Source: Candidatus Nitrosopumilus sp.
Lineage (GTDB): Archaea; Thermoproteota; Nitrososphaeria; Nitrososphaerales; Nitrosopumilaceae
DNA length: 64,000 nt
Reading direction: 5' to 3'
Assembly (NCBI GenBank): GCA_028335865.1
Contig: JAOKTA010000001.1
Span: forward strand, 20,381 to 84,380
The translations under genes and the position numbers were made by a program. Below, one piece after another: positions 20,120 through 28,694 of the stretch (its first letter is position 1; each line of letters starts with the position of its first letter). The notes beneath the pieces are model-generated. The model saw only the letters and a list, made by a program, of their open reading frames with translations. It did not search any database and was not told the origin of the DNA.

Positions 20120-21380
20120 AAACAGACTTTGGATCATCAGTTAATTTTTCTAAAGAAATAGTTCCTTCAGTTCCAGTTTTCATATCTTTGAGTACAATAT
20201 TTCCTTGTTCTAATTCTTGTGGTCCAACAATAATTGTAAATCTTGCAGTATTTGCAATATCCATTTGTTTTTTTAAATTTCTTCCTGCCAAATCAATATC
20301 AGTCGGTATTTTATTTAATCGAAGTAATGATGTAATAGAATGTGCAACTTTTTGCATATCATCGTTAATGTATAGAACTGAAACTCTTGGTTGTTCAATT
20401 TGAGAAATAATATTTTGTTCCTCCATAATTAGAATAATTCTTTCAACTCCACCTGCAACTCCAGTTGCACCAATATCATCTCTATTGAATGCTTTAGTTA
20501 ATGTGTCATATCTTCCTCCACCAGCTAAAGCACCAAGTTTAGAATTTTTATCAAATACTTCAAAAACAATTCCAGAGTAATAATCTAATCCTCTAACTAT
20601 TCCAAAATTAATTCTAACATTAGAGACTCCACGGTTTTCTAGAGATTCAAATAATGTTTTAATTTCATCCCAAGATTCCAATTCAGATACATCAAATAGA
20701 GATTCAACTTCTTTAATTGATCCTTTAATTTGTGAAAATTCTAGAATTTTTTCTAAATTATCTCTAGAATACCTATCTTCAAATTCTTTAATTATTTCAT
20801 CTTTTGATTTTTTTGCAATTTTATCAACTGCACGTAACATATCACCTACTAATTGTGGATCTTTTGAATCAAAAATTTTGTTAATGTATGATTCGACGAG
20901 ATTTCTATGATTAACATCAATTGTGATATTTTTGAGTAATAATGAATCAAACAATCTTGAAGTTAATTCAATAATTTCAGATTCTGATTCTAAATTTGAT
21001 TTACCATAAATTTCAAGATCCCATTGATGGAAATATCGATAACGTCCTTTTTGAGGTTCATCATATCTGAACACACCGCCAAAACTAGAAATTTTTGCGG
21101 GAAGTTTCATAGATTTTTGAGATGTGGCATATCTTGTGAGACCCATTGTAAAATCAAATCTTAATGCAATTTCTCGATCTCCTTTATCTTTAAAATAATA
21201 AATTTCATCTCGAATTGCAGGGCCAGATTTAGTTTCAAGTGTAGATAATAGTTCAATTGGGGAAGGATCCATGAATGAAAATCCATACAGATTGGTTAGT
21301 TGTTTAAACTGAGATCTAATATGTTCGATATTTTCTGTCTCAGATTTTGTAAAATCTTTCATTCCACGTGGTAATTCCAA
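20100..21380 (-). CDS. hisS: Histidyl-tRNA synthetase
   Basis: RGMKDFTKSE, ALRFDFTMGLTRY, FRYDEPQKGRYRYFHQWDLEIYG, GLDYYSGIVFEVFD, AGGGRYD. Confidence 0.95.
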   Translation of the reverse strand: MELPRGMKDFTKSETENIEHIRSQFKQLTNLYGFSFMDPSPIELLSTLETKSGPAIRDEIYYFKDKGDREIALRFDFTMGLTRYATSQKSMKLPAKISSFGGVFRYDEPQKGRYRYFHQWDLEIYGKSNLESESEIIELTSRLFDSLLLKNITIDVNHRNLVESYINKIFDSKDPQLVGDMLRAVDKIAKKSKDEIIKEFEDRYSRDNLEKILEFSQIKGSIKEVESLFDVSELESWDEIKTLFESLENRGVSNVRINFGIVRGLDYYSGIVFEVFDKNSKLGALAGGGRYDTLTKAFNRDDIGATGVAGGVERIILIMEEQNIISQIEQPRVSVLYINDDMQKVAHSITSLLRLNKIPTDIDLAGRNLKKQMDIANTARFTIIVGPQELEQGNIVLKDMKTGTEGTISLEKLTDDPKSVFNLETL

Positions 21381-21425
21381 GTTAATTATCTGTTAGAGAG
21401 TTGTGATTTAGATATTTCTATAATA

Positions 21426-21497
21426 TTATACAGTATTTTCTTCTAAATCTTGTTCAAGTTCAGGAAAATCATCCCACCAATTTTTAGTTGTAAACAT
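21426..21497 (-). CDS. Candidate 23-aa microprotein upstream of hisS
   Basis: ATG...TAA on minus strand: MFTTKNWWDDFPELEQDLEENTV; no other support. Confidence 0.25.
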   Translation of the reverse strand: MFTTKNWWDDFPELEQDLEENTV

Positions 21498-21670
21498 ATC
21501 TAAACAAAATAATTTTTCTTAGCTTATAGATCTTTGTAAAACAAAATAATTAAATTTACTAGTCAATTAAAAAGTGACTATTTTTTAGAGAGATTTTTTG
21601 TACAATTAGTGAATATGGAAAAAACTATTCTCGGAGACAATTTAGAAATTTGTAGAATTCTAAACGGAAT

Positions 21671-22585
21671 GTGGCAGGAGGTCATGGTCAGATTGATTCA
21701 GAATTAGCAATACAAGATATGAAAAAATATCAAGAATTAGGCTTTACAACATGGGATCTTGCAGATATTTATGGTCCCGCAGAGTCACTGATTGGAAAAT
21801 TTAGTAAAAAAATAAAACAGAATATTCAAGCATTTACAAAATTTGTTCCAAATCCAGGACCAATGAGCAGCAGTATTGTAACTCACTATATTGATGAATC
21901 ATTGGAAAAAATGAATGCAGATTGCATTGATTTACTTCAATTCCATTGGTGGGACTATCAAGATTCAAGTTATCTTGACGCATTACAACATTTATCAAAA
22001 TTACAAAATGAAGGGAAAATAAAACATTTAGGACTTACAAATTTTGATACTAAAAGAATTAAAATAATCATTGAAAAAGGTTTTAAAATTATATCAAATC
22101 AAGTTCAATATTCTATTTTAGATCAAAGACCAGAAAAAATAATGGTTCCATTTTTTATCAAACATAAAATTCAAATCATCACATATGGAACATTGTTAGG
22201 AGGATTTTTTTCAGAAAAATATCTTAACACAGATGAACCAAGTAGAGCAGATTTAACTACAGCCAGTTTACAAAAATACAAAAATATGATTGACATATGG
22301 GGTGGATGGCAATTATTTCAAGAATTACTTGAAGTTTTAAACAGTATAGCAAAAAAACATGACTGTAGCATTGCAAATATTGCTACAAAATTCATTCTAG
22401 ATAAACCACAAGTTGCAGGGGTAATAATTGGAGCAAGATTAGGAATTACAGATCATATAGAAGATAATAGTAAAGTTTTTGATTTAAAAATAGACCAAGA
22501 GGATATTTCATTAATATCCACAGTTACTGCAAAAGCAAATGATTTGTTTAATACAATAGGTGATTGTGGGGACGAATATAGATAA
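21671..22585 (+). CDS. Aldo/keto reductase; N-terminus (from ATG 21615) is separated by an apparent frameshift near 21671-21679
   Basis: AGGHGQIDSELAIQDMKKYQELGFTTWDLADIYGPAES...; upstream frame encodes MEKTILGDNLEICRILNGMWQ, the missing N-terminus. Confidence 0.85.
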   Translation: MAGGHGQIDSELAIQDMKKYQELGFTTWDLADIYGPAESLIGKFSKKIKQNIQAFTKFVPNPGPMSSSIVTHYIDESLEKMNADCIDLLQFHWWDYQDSSYLDALQHLSKLQNEGKIKHLGLTNFDTKRIKIIIEKGFKIISNQVQYSILDQRPEKIMVPFFIKHKIQIITYGTLLGGFFSEKYLNTDEPSRADLTTASLQKYKNMIDIWGGWQLFQELLEVLNSIAKKHDCSIANIATKFILDKPQVAGVIIGARLGITDHIEDNSKVFDLKIDQEDISLISTVTAKANDLFNTIGDCGDEYR

Positions 22586-22590
22586 AAAAG

Positions 22591-23382
22591 ATGGAAATTA
22601 AAATTGGATGTACCGGATGGAGTTATCAAGGATGGTCTGGAACTTTTTATCCAAAAAATCTAAAAAATTCCGAATGGCTAAACTATTATTCACAAATTTT
22701 TAGCATCACTGAAATAAATTCTACATTTTATAAAATCCCATCACAAGAAATTGTTAGAAGATGGAATGCAAATACACCAAGTCATTTTAAATTTACAGCA
22801 AAATTTCCATCTGTCATTACACATGAAAAAAGACTAGAAGGAATAAATTCAGAGATTTTTTCATTCTTAACATCACTCATACCAATTCATGAAAAAATTT
22901 CAGCGCTGGTATTACAATTACCACCATCATTAAGTTTTGAAGAAGCCAAACCTAGATTGGAAGAACTTTTTGATATTTTACCTACTGATTTTGTATATCC
23001 AATTGAAGGAAGGCATAAATCATGGTTTACAGATGAAGCATTGAATTATCTTAAACAAAAAAAACATTGTCTTGTATGGAATGTAGTAGAAGGCGTAAAC
23101 AATCCAATGCCAACAACATCAAATTATCTTTACGTTAGATTAATTGGAGATAGGAGTATTTCAGATAATCAATTTGGTACAATAAGGAAAAATAAATCAG
23201 ATTTAATTAAAAATTGGGCACAAAAGTTAGCAGAAATTTCAGATATTCCACTTGCAATGGTAATGGCTAACAATCATTTTGAAGGATTTGGACCTGCAAC
23301 TGCAAATACTTTAGGAAAAAATTTAGGTATGCAGGAATTAATCTGGGAAGAAAAAAAACAAAAAACATTAGGAAATTTTTAA
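22591..23382 (+). CDS. DUF72 family protein
   Basis: IGCTGWSYQGWSGTFYPKNL...EINSTFYKIPS...FKFTAKFP. Confidence 0.9.
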   Translation: MEIKIGCTGWSYQGWSGTFYPKNLKNSEWLNYYSQIFSITEINSTFYKIPSQEIVRRWNANTPSHFKFTAKFPSVITHEKRLEGINSEIFSFLTSLIPIHEKISALVLQLPPSLSFEEAKPRLEELFDILPTDFVYPIEGRHKSWFTDEALNYLKQKKHCLVWNVVEGVNNPMPTTSNYLYVRLIGDRSISDNQFGTIRKNKSDLIKNWAQKLAEISDIPLAMVMANNHFEGFGPATANTLGKNLGMQELIWEEKKQKTLGNF

Positions 23383-23423
23383 ATTAAAACAGAATAGGAT
23401 AAAATTTTGGTAAAAATAAAAAG

Positions 23424-23951
23424 TTAGTTACTAAGACCCATGGCCTCACCAAAATAATATCCCCCAAGTATAGTAATAGATGCCCAAATACATGAACCAA
23501 TAAAAGTAAATAAAATAAATTTAGGAATTTTCATTTTTAATAATCCAGCAGGCACTGAAATCATTTCTCTCATTACAGGAACCATTCTTCCGATTAAAAC
23601 TGCCTTGTCACCATATTTTTCAAACCATATTTCTACACGTTCTAATTTTTCTTCAGAAATTCTAAAATTTTTTAAATATCGAAGTAAAACAGTACGTCCA
23701 AGTTTTAATGCAATTAGATAGATAACAGTTGTTCCAATTGTAGCACCAGATCCACCAAGAAGAATCATTGGAATAACACCAGATAAAGGAATTCCTTGTT
23801 GTGCTGCCAAAAATCCAGCTGTTGGAAATATTGCAAGAGTTGGAATTGGCGGGATTACAGTTTCAATTAATGCTGCAAAAAATATTCCTTCGTAAAGATG
23901 CTGGCCTAAAAAATCTGCAATTATTGGTAAAAATGAATCAAATGGTTCCAT
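23424..23951 (-). CDS. DedA family membrane protein
   Basis: FFAALIETVIPPIPTLAIFPTAGFLA...GRMVPVMREMISVPAGLLKM. Confidence 0.9.
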   Translation of the reverse strand: MEPFDSFLPIIADFLGQHLYEGIFFAALIETVIPPIPTLAIFPTAGFLAAQQGIPLSGVIPMILLGGSGATIGTTVIYLIALKLGRTVLLRYLKNFRISEEKLERVEIWFEKYGDKAVLIGRMVPVMREMISVPAGLLKMKIPKFILFTFIGSCIWASITILGGYYFGEAMGLSN

Positions 23952-24077
23952 TTTTTTATTATAAAAAATCTCACTAAATTACCTTACGAGTAAAAGATTA
24001 ACGAAATAATTAATTTTTGTGCCCAAATATCAGAATTTAAAGAAAAACACTATTTCATGAAAAAATTAAAAAATATT

Positions 24078-25223
24078 CTAACTCCAAACTTTTTCTTTGA
24101 AAGTCCACCGCTTATTTAATAAGAAATTGCCAAATGCTGCAACACCAACTGCTAAAATTAATGAAGTTGGGTATGAAATATTCCATTGATCTACAAGATT
24201 GTAAACTATACCAAGTTGAACCAATGCCCCAATAGAGCTAAATCCAGCAAATTGCACATATTGAATAATAGTTCGTTTTGGAGAAAAATCTCTATCTTCA
24301 AATGTCCAATATTTGTTTAGTAAGAAATTACTTGAAATTGAAAATATTATTCCAAATGTAGTAGCATGAAGGTACCACATATCAGAATTTAAAGAAAAAA
24401 GCATTGATGCAAAATAATTAATTGCTAAACCGGAAGCTCCAACTGTAAAAAATCTTGCAGCTTTTGAGATGAATCTAACAGATGTTCGGGATTCATCTTT
24501 TTCAACGGTTCTACCATATTTGTATAATTTCCAGACAGATTTAAAATAATCAAAAATAGTGGAAGTGTCAAGTTTACTAGAACCAAGTTCTCTATCAGTA
24601 AAAGTATACGGTACTTCTTCTATCCTAACACCTTTTGTTTTAACTAAAATTTCTAATAACATTTTGTAACCAAGTGCATCAAATTTTAATCCATTAAGAA
24701 TATTTTTCTTAAAAGCAAAAAAGCCAGACATAGGATCATCAGATTCTATCCCCAATCCTTTTTTTGCAATTAAAGTTGCAACTTTACTCATTAATTTTCT
24801 TTTAATTGGCCAACCTTGGATTGATCCTCCATGCACATACCGTGAAGCAATTGCAATGTCACACCTAGTTTGTTTAATTGCATCAACTAATTTTGGGATA
24901 ATATTTGGGGGATGTGAAAAATCACTATCCATTACTACAATTGTGTTTGCGGAAGATTCTTGAATTCCATTAAGAATTGCAGAACTTAATCCATTTTTTG
25001 CTTTTCGTTTAATTACATTAATTGTATGACTAGATTTGTCTTTAATTGAATGAAAATAATCTTCAGCAATTTTTGCAGTGTTATCAGGAGAATTATCATC
25101 TACAACTATAGTTTCAAGTTTAAAATTAGATGGAAAAGATTTCTTAATGTGATCTAAAATTTCACAAATATTTTTAGATTCATTATAAGTAGGCAAAATT
25201 ATTGAAATTTCTGCTGTATTCAA
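24078..25223 (-). CDS. Dolichol-phosphate mannosyltransferase-like GT2 fused to GtrA-like membrane domain
   Basis: ISIILPTYNESKNICEILDHI, VVDDNSPDNTAKIAEDY, VMDSDFSHPP; C-terminal four-TM GtrA-like domain. Confidence 0.9.
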   Translation of the reverse strand: MNTAEISIILPTYNESKNICEILDHIKKSFPSNFKLETIVVDDNSPDNTAKIAEDYFHSIKDKSSHTINVIKRKAKNGLSSAILNGIQESSANTIVVMDSDFSHPPNIIPKLVDAIKQTRCDIAIASRYVHGGSIQGWPIKRKLMSKVATLIAKKGLGIESDDPMSGFFAFKKNILNGLKFDALGYKMLLEILVKTKGVRIEEVPYTFTDRELGSSKLDTSTIFDYFKSVWKLYKYGRTVEKDESRTSVRFISKAARFFTVGASGLAINYFASMLFSLNSDMWYLHATTFGIIFSISSNFLLNKYWTFEDRDFSPKRTIIQYVQFAGFSSIGALVQLGIVYNLVDQWNISYPTSLILAVGVAAFGNFLLNKRWTFKEKVWS

Positions 25224-25362
25224 TATAACTAATCTTTTTAAATTGACTTAAAATGTTTAATGTAAAAATTTTAGCGTTTTTAGTATCGTATGTTCAAAAT
25301 ATCAATGATTATGGAATTGAATTATCCAATATGAGGAATACGGGGTTTTTTAAAAAAAAGAA

Positions 25363-26313
25363 TTAAGGTTTTAAAAAAACTTTTAGTGTATTAGGTTTTT
25401 TTGCATGAATAATTGCGTCCTCAAATTTATCCAAAGAAAAAGTAGAATCAATCATCGAATTAACAGAAATAACGCCTGTAGCAAGTGCATCAATTGCAGG
25501 CTTGAATAGTCCACATCTAGAACCAATTAAAGTAATTTCATTAATTATAGTAGAAGTCAAATCAAGATTTTCTCGCGATGTAATGGTAGATTTTAAAACT
25601 ACAGTACCACGGGGTTTTACAAGTTTCATGGTATCAGTGAATCCAGAATTACTTCCTGTAGCCTCCACTACAAGATCAAACAATTGTTCATCAGTAGATT
25701 CAATACCAATTTTTATTTTAATTCCAGATTGAATTAAGCCTTCAAGCTTATTTTGATGCTTACCAAAACACGTAATGTTAGAGCAGGTTAATTTTATAAC
25801 TTGAATAATTAATTGAGCTAATCTCCCATCACCTACAACTGCAACATTCCATTCAGGTTTCAAAGATATCTGTTCATTAATTTCAAAAGCGGCAGCTAAA
25901 GGTTCTACGAATACTGCTTGTTCATCACTAATTGAATCGGGGATTATATGTAAATTTTTTTCAGGTAATGAAAGAAATTCAGCAAATGCCCCATCTCGTT
26001 TTAAAATTCCAAGTACCGTTCTTGATGGACAATGTCGCTCCATTCCCCTAATGCAAAAATCACATTTAGTACATCCAGCATTAATTTCACCTACAACTCT
26101 CTTACCAATTAAATCAGGATTATTAGATTTTACCACAGTTCCAACAAATTCATGACCTAAAATTCCAGTATATTTCATGTATCCATTTAAAATTTCTAAA
26201 TCAGTTCCACAAATTCCAGCTAAGTTAACTTGAACTAGTGTTTCATTAAATTTAGGATCAGGATAATTATTATCAAAAATCATTTGTTTACCGTCGAAAA
26301 AAGTTGCTTTCAT
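25363..26313 (-). CDS. Zinc-dependent medium-chain alcohol dehydrogenase
   Basis: AGICGTDLEILNGYMKYTGILGHEFVGTVV, CTKCDFCIRGMERHC. Confidence 0.9.
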   Translation of the reverse strand: MKATFFDGKQMIFDNNYPDPKFNETLVQVNLAGICGTDLEILNGYMKYTGILGHEFVGTVVKSNNPDLIGKRVVGEINAGCTKCDFCIRGMERHCPSRTVLGILKRDGAFAEFLSLPEKNLHIIPDSISDEQAVFVEPLAAAFEINEQISLKPEWNVAVVGDGRLAQLIIQVIKLTCSNITCFGKHQNKLEGLIQSGIKIKIGIESTDEQLFDLVVEATGSNSGFTDTMKLVKPRGTVVLKSTITSRENLDLTSTIINEITLIGSRCGLFKPAIDALATGVISVNSMIDSTFSLDKFEDAIIHAKKPNTLKVFLKP

Positions 26314-26411
26314 GAAATAATGAAGATTTATCCCAATTTTAAAAGATTATGATAGATAGTAAAATTACAGATATTATGTAGATTAATAATTAGAGAAAAT
26401 TAAAAATATTA

Positions 26412-26828
26412 TTGAGCTATAGATTTCTAGATCATGCAACAGATGCAATAATTGAAATTAATGCAAAAGATCTAAAAGAAGCATTTTCAGTTGCAGCAGA
26501 TGCAGTCATTAATTTAACATTAGATCAAGATAAGGTTGAAGAGAAAGAAAATAGGGAATTTGTAGCTCAAGGTAAGGATCTCTATTATCTTCTTTTTAGT
26601 TGGTTAGAAGAAATTCCATTTGTTCTCATTACTGAAGGATTTGCTATAAAAAGAATAGAATTTAGCATTGAAAAAAATAATTTCTACGAAATCAAGGCAA
26701 AAGCATTTGGAGAGACCCTTGACTTAAAAAAACATAATTTCAAAGTGGAGATAAAGGCACCTACATTTTATGATATGGTGATTAGAAATGAAGAGAAAGT
26801 ATACATGAAATTCCTTCTTGACTTGTAA
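26412..26828 (+). CDS. Archease (TTG start)
   Basis: YRFLDHATDAIIEINAKDLKEAFSVAADAVINL; archease N-terminus. Confidence 0.9.
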   Translation: MSYRFLDHATDAIIEINAKDLKEAFSVAADAVINLTLDQDKVEEKENREFVAQGKDLYYLLFSWLEEIPFVLITEGFAIKRIEFSIEKNNFYEIKAKAFGETLDLKKHNFKVEIKAPTFYDMVIRNEEKVYMKFLLDL

Positions 26829-26904
26829 GTTTGTGAATAATTATTACCTATAAACAGGAAAAAATTATGCTTGTTTTTTAAAAATCAACTTTCTAAGTGA
26901 TAAT

Positions 26905-28053
26905 ATGCAAGGAAAGTTAGCTGGATTTGGAATATTATCATTATTTTTGATCATGTTAGTGCCAGTTTATGGAGAAGTTACAGAATTTTCAATTGAAAAA
27001 AAATTCTATACTACTGATGAACAAATAGTATTTGTAGGAACTGAAGATGAAGGAAGAAAACTGGTTAGTGTATTGATGACGGATCCAAATGGAAAAGAAA
27101 GTATGCTAGTAAGTGCAATGTCCAACTCAGACGGAATATTTGAAACAGTACCAAAAAACGTTGATAGTTTCTTTTCAATAATTGGAACACATCAATTTAC
27201 AGCATTTACAATTCAGAAAGACAATGGTAAAATTATTTCTCTCGAATTTGACGGAAATAAAATTTTAGAGCCAAGTAAATACGTATTACAATTAAATTCA
27301 ATTCAAGATAAAATAGTAGAGGTAGAAAGAAGTATTACTTTTACAGCCAGTATAACGGATAGTTCAATCACAAATGCAGTTTATAATCTTGAAGATGCAC
27401 CAGGAGATGCCACAATTGATCCAGTAACTGGAAAATTTATTTGGACTCCATCAAAATCTTATGGAAGTTTTAAAGATGTAATTTATAATTTTGACATTAT
27501 TGTTAATGTAGAAGATAAAGAAGATAGAGAAAATATTTCAATTACTGTAAAAAAAGCATATGATGAACCAGTAATAGAGCCAAAGGTAGAACCAGTAATA
27601 GAGCCAAAGGTAGAACCAGTAATAGAGCCAAAGGTAGAACCAGTAATAGAGCCAAGTAAATCTAAACTTGCTTCATTTGTAGATGCAACAAAAGATCCAC
27701 AAAGTTATGTGAACAGATACAATGATGAGCCAACATACAAAGAATGGTTTGATGAAAATTATTCGCAGTATTCTTCAATTTATCAAGCAGTTGGATTAGA
27801 AGAACCACTACAAATTCCGGCTTCATTTGTAGATGCAACAAAAGATCCACAAAGTTATGTGAACAGATACAATGATGAGCCAACATACAAAGAATGGTTT
27901 GATGAAAATTATTCGCAGTATTCTTCAATTTATCAAGCAGTTGGATTAGAAGAACCAGAATTTGGAATTTGTGGAGAGGGAACAAAATTAATCAATGGCG
28001 TATGTACAATCGTTCAAAAAATGATTGAAAAACCATGGTGGCAATTTTGGTAA
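26905..28053 (+). CDS. Secreted/surface protein with Ig-like N-terminal region, PVIEPKVE linker repeats and two identical 46-aa modules
   Basis: N-terminal signal peptide; cadherin-like DPVTGKFIWTPSKSYG; internal repeats. Confidence 0.75.
   Translation: MQGKLAGFGILSLFLIMLVPVYGEVTEFSIEKKFYTTDEQIVFVGTEDEGRKLVSVLMTDPNGKESMLVSAMSNSDGIFETVPKNVDSFFSIIGTHQFTAFTIQKDNGKIISLEFDGNKILEPSKYVLQLNSIQDKIVEVERSITFTASITDSSITNAVYNLEDAPGDATIDPVTGKFIWTPSKSYGSFKDVIYNFDIIVNVEDKEDRENISITVKKAYDEPVIEPKVEPVIEPKVEPVIEPKVEPVIEPSKSKLASFVDATKDPQSYVNRYNDEPTYKEWFDENYSQYSSIYQAVGLEEPLQIPASFVDATKDPQSYVNRYNDEPTYKEWFDENYSQYSSIYQAVGLEEPEFGICGEGTKLINGVCTIVQKMIEKPWWQFW
27568..27655 (+). repeat. 24-bp tandem repeat ccagtaatagagccaaaggtagaa, about 3.7 copies (PVIEPKVE)
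   Basis: Read directly. Confidence 0.95.
27670..27957 (+). repeat. 138-bp perfect direct duplication (27670-27807 and 27820-27957, period 150 bp)
   Basis: Compared base by base; identical nucleotides, encoding ASFVDATKDPQSYVNRYNDEPTYKEWFDENYSQYSSIYQAVGLEEP twice. Confidence 0.95.
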
Positions 28054-28101
28054 TATCCTACAAGGGTTAAGTTTTAATCATAAAACTATTTTATTGATTA
28101 T

Positions 28102-28248
28102 ATGGGAAAATTAGCTAGAAATCTTCGAATTTGTGGGGATTGTGGAATTGCATATACCTCTGTAAGCTTGACAAAATACATTGATCAATGTCCAATTTGT
28201 AAATCACGAAGATTTGAAGCAATTGTAGTTAAAGGATTAGAAGATTAA
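28102..28248 (+). CDS. 48-aa zinc-ribbon microprotein
   Basis: MGKLARNLRICGDCGIAYTSVSLTKYIDQCPICKSRRFEAIVVKGLED; CxxC...CxxC; below ORF-track length cutoff. Confidence 0.7.
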   Translation: MGKLARNLRICGDCGIAYTSVSLTKYIDQCPICKSRRFEAIVVKGLED

Positions 28249-28292
28249 TTTTCAGATATAGATTTTTTAGTAGAATAAAATTTTGAACCGTA

Positions 28293-28694
28293 TTGTCTGA
28301 AGATCCAGAAATTGCTAAAATTATGCAAAAAAAATTAGAGGCCATGATTAATCAAAAACCACAACCTAAAGTTGAACCTGGGATTATTGATTTAAACGAC
28401 TCTAATTTTGAACAAACTATTTCATCTGAAAATCTAACTTTGGTTGATTTTTGGGCAGAATGGTGCGGTCCTTGTAAATCAATGCACCCAATATTTGAAA
28501 GTCTTGAAAAACAATATCCAAATGTAAAATTTGCAAGAGTTAATGTTGATCAAAATCAAAATATATCAACAAAATTTGCAGTTCAATCAATTCCAACATT
28601 TATCATGTTCAAATCAGGTAAAATTATAGATAAAATGATGGGGGCAGTTGGAGCACCTGGAATTCATATGATTTGTAAAAAACATTCAAACTAG
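28293..28694 (+). CDS. Thioredoxin (TTG start)
   Basis: LVDFWAEWCGPCKSMHP active site. Confidence 0.93.
   Translation: MSEDPEIAKIMQKKLEAMINQKPQPKVEPGIIDLNDSNFEQTISSENLTLVDFWAEWCGPCKSMHPIFESLEKQYPNVKFARVNVDQNQNISTKFAVQSIPTFIMFKSGKIIDKMMGAVGAPGIHMICKKHSN

Noticed and set aside
27568-27655. Regular repeats considered as a CRISPR array
   Set aside because: Contiguous in-frame tandem repeats with no unique spacers and no cas genes nearby; protein linker repeats.
27662-27985. 107-aa minus-strand ORF
   Set aside because: Antisense shadow of the duplicated module in 26905..28053; its own repeat structure simply mirrors the sense repeat.
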